Assembly (NCBI GenBank): GCA_011037195.1
Contig: JAAEAF010003559.1
Coordinates: 31,490 to 95,489, forward strand
Origin: Triatoma infestans
Taxonomy: Eukaryota; Arthropoda; Insecta; Hemiptera; Reduviidae
Reading direction: 5' to 3'
DNA: 64,000 bases
A model generated the notes under the pieces. It had not been told where the DNA came from. It was given only the letters and a program-made list of their open reading frames with translations, and searched no databases. The position numbers were made by a program, and so were the translations under genes. This document shows positions 1 to 10,059 of this stretch, piece after piece (position 1 is the first letter of the stretch; every line of letters begins with the position of its first letter).

Positions 1-57
1 AGTGGTCCTGTCATTTTTGTCTCTCTTTCCCTGCTATGGATCCTCTCTTTGGATCCT
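1..57 (-). repeat. LTR-A fragment, outer end
   Basis: The stretch reads tcatttttgtctctcttt ... ctttggatcctat, nearly identical to the last 60 bases of the LTR-A copies ending at 838 and 44983. It is the outer (TGTAATAGGATCC) end of that repeat on the reverse strand. The window edge cuts the rest. Confidence 0.6.
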
Positions 58-124
58 ATCTATATGGCTAGCTTGGAACCTCTTGGCTTGTCGTTAAATT
101 TACAAACTTCCAGAGTTTAAAAAC

Positions 125-235
125 TTCGAACCTCTCCAAGTTTGGAACACTGCTCAGAAGCCGGCAGTACACTGAGGAGGCTCCATCGGGCTTATCTTTC
201 AAGTTGCAATACACTATCTTCAAAAAGAATCCCCC
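125..235 (+). repeat. SINE-A 3' tail, tail type 1
   Basis: It reads gaacactgctcagaagccgg, then a cactgaggaggctcc block, then cttatctttcaagttgcaat, followed by an A-rich end. This matches the 3' half of the SINE at 22428-23412 and of the one at 18056-18460. The tRNA-like head is missing, so the copy is 5'-truncated. Confidence 0.5.
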
Positions 236-333
236 CCCCAAAAAAAGAATCTAATCTTTAGGTCTCAATACAAATATTTCCGATGAAAAAAAGAAAAAAC
301 AAAAAACTTAAAAAAAAAAATTTATACAACAGA

Positions 334-838
334 GTTCACTCGCCAGTCATAACATGTCATTTACCTTACCCTTTACTACTCTACCATAATCTACCATTTT
401 AGTGTAAAGTCCAGGCAGTCAGTGTCACTTTTAACATTATACAGTGTTTTCAGCCATATCTAGTTGTTCATTCAAACCGAACCATTTCTCTCCTTCATCA
501 AACCCATTGTATTAGTGGCAGCGGTGGGATCACCAATATAATAGGTTTGATGAAGGAGAGAAATGGTTTGGTTTGAATGAACAAACTAATTATGGCTGAA
601 CAGTGCATAATGTTAAAAGTGACACTGACTGCCTGGACTTTACACTAAAATGGTAGAGTATGGTAGAATGGTAAGGGGTGAGATAATTGACATGTTGTGA
701 CTGTTAAGTGAACTCTGTTATATATCTATCTCCCGTCGCTGTATTTATGCAGTTTCTCCCACTCTAGTCTGTGAGAGTGGTCCTGTCATTTTTGTCTCTC
801 TTTCTCTGCTATTGATCCTCTCTTTGGATCCTATTACA
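334..838. mobile_element. LTR-A palindrome: two LTRs head to head
   Basis: Bases 334-515 are a 5'-truncated forward LTR ending near attgtattag. Bases 533-838 are a nearly complete reverse copy ending ggatcctattaca (TGTAATAGGATCC on the reverse strand). The arms share the ctccttcatca, acactgactgcctggac and taaaatggtaga blocks. Between them lies one primer-binding-site-like sequence. Related copies are at 13380, 33955, 35470, 44697 and 46375. LTR identity is inferred from TG/CA-like ends and the primer site; no gag or pol is present. Confidence 0.6.
516..530 (+). promoter_or_regulatory. Primer binding site, tRNA-Leu type
   Basis: TGGCAGCGGTGGGAT is complementary to the 3' end of animal tRNA-Leu, whose acceptor and T arm end in ATCCCACCGCTGCCA. 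It starts directly after the LTR-A end, where an LTR retrotransposon primes minus-strand DNA synthesis. Recognition is from memory of tRNA-Leu sequences. Confidence 0.6.
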
Positions 839-844
839 ACAGAT

Positions 845-1076
845 TTTTTCATAAGAGAGCACATTTTTTCCGTGGTAGCCTTCATCATTTGCTGTTCATC
901 GACCTGTTTCGGGCGTTCCCCCATCTTCAAGCCGTCTTGGTAGATATAGCAGTTGGATAGTACAGATTTTTGCACAGAGCAAAATCATTTTAAACATTGA
1001 CTATCGATAACCACAAAATGAAGCGGGTTGTTACGAATAAATCTCTGCTGTTTTCCAGTTCTGCGGACCCATCCAA
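845..1076. mobile_element. HHR-FB element, old degraded copy
   Basis: The left arm has ttttccgtggtagcc and tcatcgacctgtttcgggcg; the right arm has ataaccacaaaatgaagcgg and gttttccagttctgcgg. Both are recognisable against younger copies. The hammerhead-like core in the left arm (about 897-934, reverse strand) has substitutions in stems II and III, and the right-arm core is deleted. The element abuts the LTR-A end at 838. Confidence 0.6.
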
Positions 1077-1117
1077 AACTGTTTACTTTCATAGTTACTA
1101 CTTACCTATGTACCTAC

Positions 1118-1700
1118 CAACCCATTGGAGCTCCGGTCCTTCAAGGATCTGGGCCTTCTCCGCTACTTTTGCCATTCTTCTTTCTCATGGGCAAGTCTCC
1201 TCCATCTCCTCACACTGAGCCTTCGAAGGACTTCTTCCAAATCGTTCAGCCATCTTTTAAGTGGGCGTTCTCTACTTCGATGTCTTCCAAGCTTACCTTT
1301 CAATAATTTTTTTGGGATTCTCTCAGCTGGCCCAGCCACCTCAACTGATTCTAACTTATGAAAGAGACCAGATCCGGCGTGTGGTACAACTGTCAGAGTA
1401 TGGCATTCTTTCTAATATTCCAATGCCCACCTTTAGAGATACTCTTCACTGGCACTATTGGAATTTCTCAAGGTTCTGATAGAATGTACACATTGTTTTG
1501 TCATCATTGATCTGCAAACCCATCTTTGTTGCGGCATATTTAAAGCAAACTGCGAGTGCTGCTCTTGTTCTAGCCGTCATCAAAACATCATCAGCGTATG
1601 CTTGATTTATGTCATTCTGTTGTAGATGGTACCGTTCCGAGTTAGTATTGCATGTTTTAGCGCTAGGTTAACGAGAATTAGGTGATAGAGAGTCACTTTG
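1118..1700 (-). pseudogene. Decayed LINE reverse transcriptase, C-terminal part
   Basis: Reading the reverse strand from about 1620 gives QAYADDVLMTARTRAALAV and KMGLQINDDKT, the YADD catalytic box of a non-LTR reverse transcriptase. Further on, near 1260-1120, it gives PLKRWLNDLEEVLRRLSVRR followed by WRRLAHEKEEW. That is the basic C-terminal tail seen in RTE/CR1-like LINE polymerases. Several frameshifts and stops lie between the blocks and the 5' part is missing, so it is an old dead copy. The clade assignment is tentative. Confidence 0.6.
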
Positions 1701-1744
1701 TCACAAACAGCTTTTGGCCGCAAGCTTATCCGGCAACATACCTT

Positions 1745-2430
1745 GGATCTTAACTTTACAGCTACTTTTAGTTACTACTTAACTTTCTTAATTTTACCCA
1801 GAATTATTTACAATTCGTTTCATTAACTTTGTTTATATTCGGAGAATAGATAACATTTCTCTGAGTGTTATTATTCAATCTCATTTCTATTAAACATGAA
1901 TTAAAAACATTATTTTTTATATACTATTAAAAAAAAAATGTGAACTCATTCATTAATTGATAATCATTAAGCATATGTAAGTGTGTAAAAATGTCTAAAC
2001 GATTTTAATGTATTTCCACCATTATTTAAAAAAATTATATTTTTTCCTACTTAAATGTAAAAAAAAACAAAAAAAACATTACATAGATGTCTAGTTAAGA
2101 TTTAATACTGAAATATCTGGCTAGTTTATAATATAGTCGATGGAAATAAACCATTAATAAAATACAACTTTCACTTACTCTTATAGAAATTAATAATACA
2201 TTGCCTCATCGGTTATTTGAAACTAACATTAACCGGTTAGTGGTTATTTCGTTGTTTAATTCAGTAAATTTATTTTTAATTTTAGTGCGGATATTTTTTA
2301 AATATTTTAATTTTTTCTTTCATAATTATTATTTTTTTTTTTTTTTTGGTGACCCTAAGTTTTTTTATTCTTTTTTTTTTTTTTTTTATAGAATAATTTA
2401 AATGGAGGGGTGGTAAAAATAATAAATTTA
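1745..2430. other. No gene seen; AT-rich
   Basis: Very AT-rich sequence with long A and T runs (for example 2331-2347 and 2371-2387). No coding pattern or repeat-family match was noticed. Confidence 0.5.
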
Positions 2431-2435
2431 TATTT

Positions 2436-2563
2436 GTCAGTTTGTATCTGATTTTGGCATTAATTTCTACGGTTTTTCGTTTTTGAGCTATGGTGTTCAC
2501 CATACACATACACACACGGATTGGACTCAAGGTACTTCAAAATGGATATTTCCGGTGTAAACT
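2436..2563 (-). repeat. REP-1 fragment
   Basis: It contains tctacggtttttcgtttttg, gttcaccatacacatacaca and aaaatggatatttccggtgt ... actcgata, the 5' module of the REP-1 family seen in full at 26190-26632 on the same strand. It is followed by a (GC)/(AC) dinucleotide run at 2578-2616. Confidence 0.55.
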
Positions 2564-2577
2564 CGATAACTTATGTT

Positions 2578-2616
2578 CGCGCGCGCGCACACACACACTC
2601 ACACACACACACACCA
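2578..2616. repeat. GC/AC dinucleotide repeat
   Basis: A short cgcgcgcgcg run passes into an interrupted (AC)n run. Simple-sequence repeat at the edge of a REP-1 fragment, matching the TG-rich part of that repeat. Confidence 0.8.
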
Positions 2617-2619
2617 CGC

Positions 2620-3445
2620 AAATACAGATCTAATAAAAAATTTTTTTTTTATAATTGGAGGGAAAACTTATTGAAAAACTTTTGAACAATTTTAATCAAC
2701 TTTCTAAAATCAATCAATATTAAACATTCCCCCCCCCCGCCCACTCTTTTCATTACTAATCATTCACTAATTGTTTGTGTTACATTTTTGTTAATTTGTT
2801 TTTATATCTTTTTTTTTTATTTTTTATTTTTTTATTTTGAACAAGAAAGAATTGTTTTTAAACTGATGAAGATAGAAAATGTAAAGTTATTTTTTTGTAA
2901 TTCACTTTCAATTATCCCTGATACTTGCTGGGTGTATCATTAAACCCGAGTGTATCTTGTCAAATATATAATTATCCTGATATATTTTATCAAAATTTTC
3001 TTCCATTATTCTTCTTTTTTTTTTCTACAGGAAATTTAGCCACTATTATCGTATGTTTCTGACAAGATTTTCCTCAGCAAAGAAGCGCATGTTATCTCTA
3101 AGATAGTTTTGGTTACTTCGTCATGATTGATTTATTACTCTCCCATGACAGAACCACCTACTGGATGGTTCTCTTCCTTCCTCTGTTTGGTACTAGGGAA
3201 GGGAAAGTATAATTTCTCAAAACATGATGTGGGTAACTCACTAGCAGGATTCCCCCTCCTATCATCCTTTCTCAAAAATATTAAAATTAGAGGCGTACAT
3301 TGAACTGTAATGTGTACACAATTATTGCTCTCTTATTTGTTTTTTTTTTTTTATAAATAAAAAACATATTAAGGTCAATTAATAACCAATTATTTGGCCT
3401 TAATTTTTGTAAATATTCAGCATTAGATTTTTTTTGTTTTTCACT
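2620..3445. other. No gene seen; AT-rich
   Basis: T-rich tracts and a small hairpin near 3370-3405 (ATTAAGG ... CCTTAAT). No open frame or element was recognised. Confidence 0.4.
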
Positions 3446-3449
3446 TTCG

Positions 3450-3660
3450 GAATGATTGCAATCTATCAGAAATTTGATATCGAGTTTTCACCAGAAATAT
3501 ACACGGTTTTTATGTCACCTTGGGGAACAACCATGGTATCCGATAGGAAGTTATCGGCCAAAATCCCTCAACCGGAAATTATATATGTGAAACTACTCGT
3601 ATAATTTTATTTTGAAACATATTTTCCGGGAAAATTCATTTTAGTGGTTTTTGGAAATAG
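3450..3660 (+). repeat. REP-1 fragment, diverged
   Basis: It has gatatcgagttttcaccaga, then aaatccctcaaccggaaatt and ttttccgggaaaattcattt, in the order of the first module of REP-1 at 10070-10400. It is internally deleted and diverged. Confidence 0.6.
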
Positions 3661-3665
3661 GTGAG

Positions 3666-4175
3666 ATTGGATATGGGTGGGAAATGGGAGGCTTGTTGCT
3701 AAGATTGCGAGCTTGAAGAAATTTGGTGGTTCTAATGAACGATTTTTTTTATTTTATTCTCAGCTTTCTGCGATTGTTTCGATAAGTACAACGTGTTTCC
3801 TTAAACATGATATACGAACTACACAACAAAGACCTACAAAATATAATAGGTTTTTTGGTTTATTCCTTGGGGAATTGGAAGGTTATGCTTGCTACCCTCG
3901 ATTGGTGTTTATTTTTCTATTTAAGAACATTTATCTACACATCTCATATTGGTATCAGTTAAAATTAAATAATTAAATTCGGATTTTAAAGTAAATTCGT
4001 CAATAATAATAATGACTCTGTAAATTGCAATACAAAGAAGTCTTATTTCATAATAATTATTATTTAATGAGAGATTAATTTGTGGATTAATAAAATGTCT
4101 TAAGAAATTTGTCCCCTGTGCGTAAAGTCATTTTTTAGTGTAGGATTTTACAAAATTTTACGCCTCCAAATAATA
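3666..4175. other. No gene seen
   Basis: A 99-codon open frame (3677-3976) lies here, but its composition follows the AT-rich background and it has no recognisable motif. I do not call it a gene. Confidence 0.4.
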
Positions 4176-4177
4176 AT

Positions 4178-4860
4178 GGAGTCGTGGGATGGGGAGACGG
4201 AAGCATATACTTTACCATTAAAATTTTGAAACTTAGCAGTTATATGCGGGATTCGAACTTGGGGAACATCTTAGACAGAGTCCATGCCACTAATCACATA
4301 CACCAGCCTAATATATGAGAGAATATTTAAAAAATGGAAGTCAAGGTTTCTATACACACTTGGATGAACTGCCCGGCTGATGAAGATTGAATCTATCCAA
4401 AACTCACATGACTGATCCAAAAAACCAAGATAATAAAATAATAATTACAATAATATTGTTGTGCAAAATAAACGCCGAGAAAGAGTCCCCTGTCTCGTAA
4501 TGATTATTAGCAGGAGTCGTGGGATGGGAAGACGGAAGCACATACTTTACCATTAAAATTTTGAAACTTAGTAGTTATACGCGGGAGTTGACCTTGGGGA
4601 ACATCTTAGAGACCATGCCACTAATTACTACACCAAATCCGCCACAAAACCGACTAATATATGAGAGAATATTTAAAAAATGGAAGTCAAGGTGTCTATA
4701 CACACTTGGATGAAATACCCGGCTGATGAAGATTGAATCTATCCAAAACTCACATGACTCATCCAAAACCAAGATAGTAAAATAATAATTACAATAATAT
4801 TGTTCTGCAAAAGAAATGCCGAGAAAGGCTGGTGTCCCTTGCCTCGTAATGATTATTAGC
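4178..4860 (-). repeat. 335-bp tandem duplication with tRNA-like head
   Basis: Two copies start with ggagtcgtgggatgg at 4178 and 4513 and stay alignable to tgattattagca. On the reverse strand the first unit contains gttcgaatcccgc, a good RNA polymerase III B box, preceded by gattagtggcatgg, which resembles an A box. The second unit keeps the frame of this head but its B box is mutated. This suggests a tandemly duplicated tRNA-derived SINE. Confidence 0.5.
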
Positions 4861-4914
4861 AGTCCCTTAATTTTCAGTGTCTAATTTATTTAAATATATT
4901 ATTATTATTATAAT

Positions 4915-5062
4915 TTTTAATTATGATGCGTCAACACCTATGGTTATTGGCGCCAAGAGCTTTCTTAGTAACACTGCCAGCCTCCAGGCCATCACCGGAC
5001 AGTGAGCTGTAGAGGCTCACTAGGAAGAGCAAATCTGAGGGCAACACGACTGGAGCTGGACC
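4915..5062 (-). repeat. SINE-A, tail type 2, 5'-truncated
   Basis: It starts with the tail gatgcgtcaacacctatgg and ggcgcc, runs through catcaccggacagtgagctg and ends in the ctgagggcaacacgactgga block next to the tRNA-like head. The A and B boxes are missing. The same SINE lies at the matching site 43271-43425. Confidence 0.65.
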
Positions 5063-5138
5063 TGATTTCTATTATTATCTTCATAATTATTACAAAATTT
5101 TAATGTTATTACAGTCTGCATTTTCTATTTTTATTAAC

Positions 5139-5170
5139 TTCTTTCTTTTTTTTAATTTCAGGTAAGCGAC
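5139..5170 (+). promoter_or_regulatory. Abutting 3'/5' splice-site-like motif
   Basis: A pyrimidine tract (ttctttctttttttt) leads to aatttcag, joined directly to gtaagc at 5161/5162. A 3' splice site touching a 5' splice site is the form of a recursive-splicing ratchet point. The same motif is kept at 43536/43537 in the duplicated block. Use in splicing is inference only. Confidence 0.25.
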
Positions 5171-5213
5171 AAAATCCAAATTAACCAATACGTCAATCAC
5201 AAATATCTAATGT

Positions 5214-5246
5214 GTAAGTAAGTGTAAGTAAGTAAGTAAGTATCTA
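5214..5246 (+). repeat. (AAGT)n microsatellite
   Basis: Several gtaa/aagt units, slightly interrupted, directly follow the shared block. Confidence 0.8.
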
Positions 5247-5412
5247 GTGTGTATATAAATAATTCTCCTTAGGATCAGTTACATATTATATAGTTAAGTA
5301 ATGATGTATATATGAGTTAGATAATATGTGTATAAAGCAATTCGTGCTTAAATAGATCACTTTAGTTTAGACCAAATTTACAAATCTTTAGCTGTAGTAG
5401 AATAAAGGAATG

Positions 5413-5494
5413 TCTCAAACAATATTCCACACACTTTCTCCTTGACTAGTTCGATGTGATATTAAAGGGAATGTGTGGAACAGTTTCGAGACAA
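5413..5494. repeat. Imperfect inverted repeat
   Basis: tgtctcaaacaatattccac on the left pairs with gtggaacagtttcgagaca on the right, leaving a loop of about 30 bases. aataaa precedes it by about 8 bases. It could be a foldback remnant or an LTR R/U5 hairpin; the family was not recognised. Confidence 0.5.
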
Positions 5495-5499
5495 TCTTA

Positions 5500-5810
5500 G
5501 AGCTCCTTTGTACCTTTGCGGGTCAAGATGTTGTGTGTGTGTGCAAGCCACCTTGATAAGCAAAGTACCACCCCAGCTCGACTGGCCATAGAACTTTAAG
5601 AAAAATGTTTGGTGTGGCGCTGATATGACCTCTGCAGTCCATGCGCTATTAAACAGGAAAACAAAGATAGGAGCAAAATTGTTATAGGAATTCTCGAAAC
5701 ACTAGCAAATCAGAATTTTTATTTTAAAAATTAGGTTATTACCCAAGCTGTAAACATCTGTTTATATGAATTATGATTTTTTTTTTTTTTCTAATTTCTG
5801 AATGAAAACA
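5500..5810. other. No gene seen
   Basis: Less AT-rich than its surroundings, with a short tg run. No coding signal or known repeat was recognised. Confidence 0.4.
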
Positions 5811-5811
5811 T

Positions 5812-7008
5812 CCTTCCTCATCATCAGTTTGGATTCCGTAGTTTTCATTCCACAATTCACCAGTGTCATCGTGTCATAGATCTCATCGCCTCTTCTCTAG
5901 AGCGGAAGGAGTATTGCTGGGGTGCCTTTCTCGGCATTGCGCAAGCATTTGATCGAGTTTGGCATCCGGGTTTTACTATGGAAACTCAAAAACTGTCTTC
6001 CTCACACCTATTACTTAATTCTATTGTCTTACCTATCCAATAGATATTTCTCTGTCAACCAGGAAACCACATTTTCCTCTATGTACCCTGCAGAGGCCGG
6101 TGTTCCTCAGGGCAGTATTCTCGGACCATTACTCTTCATACTTTACACTGCCGACAAACCAACTCACCCTCACACTACGACTATCACTTACGCAGACGAC
6201 ATTGCTATACTCTCTCCTCACTCTGACCCGGTGCAGTCAGCTCGTACTCTGCAACAACATCTGAATTCTCTCCAACAATAGTTTGTTAAGTGGAAAATGA
6301 AAGTTAATGTCCAGAAATGCCAACAAATTACATTCACTCTTCGTCTAGGTTGCCACCTGTTCTCCAGTGTATTTAAACCATACCGCACTCCCTTGCGCGG
6401 ACACTGTACGTTATCTGGGAATGCACATTGACAAGCGCCTGACTTGGAATCCACACACAAGACTCAAACGACAAGAAATAAAGGAACGATTTTACCTACT
6501 AGCCCGACTGCTTGGCAGACAATCAAAACTGACATTGTACAACAATGTACTTATGTATAACCCATTACTCAACCCGATCTGGACTTACGGACTGTACGGG
6601 TCAGCCAAGCATTCCAACATCTACCGTCTTCAGTCACTTCAATCAAAAATTCTTCACCGCATAAACTAATGCTCCACACTATGTCTCCAACAAAACTATC
6701 CACAATGATCTCAATATAACTTTCATTACAGACTTAATTCCAGCTCGCTATAAAAAATTTCATTCCCGCCTCTCTGAACATCCTAATCCTCTAATTTATC
6801 ACCTCTCATCTTCATCCCTTCCTGACGACCTGACTCGACGTCTGAAGCGGCGCTGGCCGCGCGACTTCCTCGACGTAGGAGATCAGTAAATAAAAGTCAC
6901 ATGGAGAGTCACCAATGGTAATAACTCCCACATGTATACACTTGTTAACATATTTACTAGTTGTAGGAGCATTGCTTTTACAGTTGTAAATTTCAAATAA
7001 ATAAATGA
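5812..7008 (+). pseudogene. Jockey-like LINE, 5'-truncated ORF2 remnant
   Basis: Reverse transcriptase of a non-LTR retrotransposon. The start reads HHQFGFRSFHST (5817 on), then AGVPQGSILGPLLF and the catalytic TYADDIAIL near 6187-6213. A second piece from 6367 reads ADTVRYLGMHIDKRLTWN. The C-terminal end near 6830 reads TRRLKRRWPRDF before a stop. A tail with aaataaataaatgaa near 7000 is consistent with a LINE 3' end. There are several frameshifts and an in-frame stop after the YADD block. The N-terminal endonuclease and gag-like ORF are absent. The order of blocks is that of insect jockey-clade elements. Confidence 0.85.
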
Positions 7009-7009
7009 A

Positions 7010-7665
7010 AAAGGAATTTCTGAAAGTGTTGAATAATTGTTGTTTAAGAATATTAAAGTTTGAGCTTTCTAAGAAATTTTTCACACATTCTTACACAGCA
7101 GACTTTAAAACTTGAATTTCCTGATTGTTTAGAATTCAATTTCAAAAATTGAACAATACTGCAGTAGGAAGATATTTGATAAGAGTAATTAGCTCTGCTT
7201 CGATCATAATTAAGCTGTGCTGAATATGTTTCCAAAAAAATATGAATAAAAAGAATTAGATTTCATATTTGACCCACTCCTCAATGTTATTTTAGCCAAT
7301 TAATTTAGGGATATATATTTAAAGAGATTTTTAGTTTATTAGTGAAACAACTTGATAAAGAGTTATTTACAAGATAAACCTTACCGCTTCTATTATTGTC
7401 TGTTATAATATATTGTTCCATAACCAAACAGAACGACCTCCATCCATTTTCAGTTTAATATTTGCAATACAAAGTCCATCGAATTTCCATCAAAACTAAG
7501 TTAATTTAAGTATATATAAAGCACACTTCCTCACTCTCTCCTCTCTCCCGTCATAGTGTGCACAAGCCACTACTTACCTCACAGCCATTAGTAAACCTTT
7601 ACCACTTTACAAGTGGCGGGACAGACTGGCGCAAGCGCGCCATTCAATGCACACACTACACTATA
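7010..7665. other. No gene seen
   Basis: AT-rich sequence downstream of the LINE. No further element recognised before the AC repeat. Confidence 0.4.
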
Positions 7666-7670
7666 CACAC

Positions 7671-7706
<36 letters not shown>
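7671..7706. repeat. (AC)n microsatellite
   Basis: An almost perfect run of AC dinucleotides. Confidence 0.95.
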
Positions 7707-7709
<3 letters not shown>

Positions 7710-8412
7710 CTTAACAACTCGCTCTTTAAGTTCCAGTTATTTTGCAAGGCTCATTATTCTACGCCACGTTTTCCTTTTTCTTTAGGTTAATCGAGCAGAA
7801 AGTTTACATTATTGAATTTCACTTGAAATATTCTCTTTCCTTTTTTCCACAATCTTTCTATCGCTGTTTTTTTTTTTAGTTGTTTTAAAGAAACTTTAAT
7901 TTTTGTATGGAATTTGTTTGTATGCGTTGCAACAACCGGCTAATCTCATATTTTGGCAATTCTAAAAAAAAAAAAAAAATTAATATTTATTTTCTATCTT
8001 TAACCAGCATTGTTCAACAATATTATTCAAGTACATCAAGTGAAAGTTTTAAAAACTTAAATATAATATACGTATATATATATATATAAGTGAAGCTTAG
8101 AAAAATAAGAGGATAAAACTGGCCACTTTCTATAAATTAACTAGTCAGTATTTCTTTGTAAATGTTTGTCTTTATTCTTAATTATCTTTCAATGAAATCT
8201 CGTCACTTTTAAAGGAAGCTGGAAATAAAAATTGTTTTGTCATTATCTCTTATTTTGCTAGCAGATTTATTGGCATTTCAGAGTGTTGTTTATAGTATTA
8301 TACGGCGAACATCAATATGGTATTTTGGAAATTTTGATCGTTCACGGTTGAGCTTAGTCTGCAAATCTTAAGTTTTATTTCAATGGGCGAAAGGAAGATT
8401 ATGTGATGGAAA
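7710..8412. other. No gene seen; AT-rich
   Basis: Contains an A run at 7965-7979 and a (TA)n run at 8069-8088. No open frame of interest. Confidence 0.5.
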
Positions 8413-8414
8413 TA

Positions 8415-9324
8415 CGAAGGTCATTCAATAAGTAACGAGACGAATCTCTATTGCTCAGAAACGATCTATTTAATCAATACAAAAAACTTTGGCTACTTTT
8501 CAACATAGTCCCCAGCAACATTTATACACTTGTCCCATCGTTATTCTAATTTGTATATGTCTCTGGCATAAAATTCTCTAGGTTGATCTCGAAGCCATTT
8601 TTGCACCAGATTTTTAACTTCTTCATTGGATTGAAAATGTTAACCCACGTAAGCCTCTTTAGGGGTCCAAACAAATGGAAGTCTAATTGGGCGAGCTCGG
8701 AGCTGTAGGGGGGATGTGGAAGGATCTCTTATCCCACTTTTACTTGATTTCTTTGTGGGCGGCCGTAAGTTGTTCTGGAACCCATCTCGCACAAGTTTTC
8801 TTGTACTGCAGCTTATTCTGAATAATGTCATGGACAATTCAATCACTCGCGCGCACTTCTTCAGCTATCAGTTCAACAGTAATACGCCTATTGTCCTGCA
8901 TTAACGCGTTAATGCGAGATACAAGGGAGGAAGTTGCAACTTCAACCGGTCGTCCATTTCGTTGCTCGTCACAGACATTTACACGGCCAACTTTTAAACT
9001 GATCTACCCATTTGTAAACGTTTAAAAGGTTCAAACAATTATTCCCATACATTTCAATATTCTTTCGTAGATTTCACTACCTTTGATACCTTCTGTAACT
9101 AAAAATCTAATCACTGAGCATTGTTCTTCCGAGGTTCAACGCTCGTGTGGACTCGCCATTGTTAACTGAAAACATTTGAGGTTATGCTTATCAAATACTC
9201 TGGAATAGCTGATGAGAAACTAAGTGCATGTATGCCAACTTGACGCACTGAAACTATTGTATTGATTACACAAAACATTTCTGAGCTACAGCGATTTCTC
9301 TCGTTACTTATTGAATGGCCCTCG
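8415..9324 (-). mobile_element. Mariner element, internally deleted
   Basis: Terminal inverted repeats read cgaaggtcattcaataagta at the left and tacttattgaatggccctcg at the right, each flanked by the TA target duplication. The reverse strand still encodes transposase pieces. Near 8850-8735 it reads IIQNKLQYKKTCARWVPEQL with frame changes, the helix-turn-helix end and linker. Near 8715-8660 the block before the C-terminus ends in DFHLFGPLK. The part carrying the first two catalytic aspartates is missing, so this is a non-autonomous deletion copy. The DFHLF form suggests the irritans subfamily. Confidence 0.85.
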
Positions 9325-9329
9325 TAATA

Positions 9330-10055
9330 ACTTCTTAACACTGTCACAGTATGGACCTACCTACATTGCTACCAAATCATTATAATACGCCTTAATCTAT
9401 AACCAATGCCTGGGCAAGTCTACCAATTTATGCTATATTCTCCCGCCGAATCACCAAGGGGGAAAATAAATTTGGGACTAAGTTATAGTTTTATTTAATC
9501 AGTATTATGAACATTGAACAGACCTACCCCAGTGACTTCTCTAAATCCATTTATTTTAGGATAATTTTTAAAATAAAGTGATAAAGTGACTTTATGCAAA
9601 ATTCACAGATGCTTATTTATTTTTATTGCTGTTACGCGAAAGGATTGCGATCATGTCACTATCACCACCATAACATCATATTCCAGTCGTCTTCTATCGT
9701 CTAGACAGTTTAGAGATGTATACAGAGCTTTTTCCATTATCAACTTTTCTCCTTGTAAATTCAGTTTTAATTCTCCATTCTATTCCGCTTGCTTCCCAAA
9801 TCTTCCTTCACTTCCTCATCCCAGCTCCTTCTTAGATCTGCTGCGGCATCTTCTGCCTTCAGCTTATTTGCCTGAGCTTTCACTTACATCATGTTTTCCT
9901 AGTTTTTAAGAAAAATCGATTGATCGAATGTGTGAATTTTCTGTACTATTTTTCTTGTTGTTTTTTTTTCGGTTTTCTCCATATAACAACACTAGAGAGT
10001 TTAGTCAATTTTGGACTAACAAATCACTCAAAGATCTACGTCTTTTATTTGAAAT
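9330..10055. other. No assignable gene
   Basis: A short charged reverse-strand frame lies at about 9772-9888 (it includes KLKAEDAAADLRRSWDEEVK), noted in the findings. Other open frames here are unremarkable. Confidence 0.4.
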
Positions 10056-10059
10056 CTTT

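Larger units (their letters stand above)
4420..5222 (+). repeat. Block shared with 43119-43596
   Basis: From ccaagataataaaataataa through cttaattttcagtgtctaat, a reverse SINE, ttctatttttattaacttct and cgtcaatcacaaatatct, the order matches the region at 43.1-43.6 kb, including the SINE at the same position. The two were therefore copied as a unit after the SINE inserted. Part of it lies inside the tandem duplication. Confidence 0.65.

Noticed and set aside
3677..3976. A 99-codon open frame as a small protein
   Set aside because: No motif or signal, and amino-acid composition expected from the local AT content.
8716..9025. Forward-strand open frames within 8.7-9.0 kb
   Set aside because: They are the antisense of the mariner transposase remnant, whose blocks read on the reverse strand.
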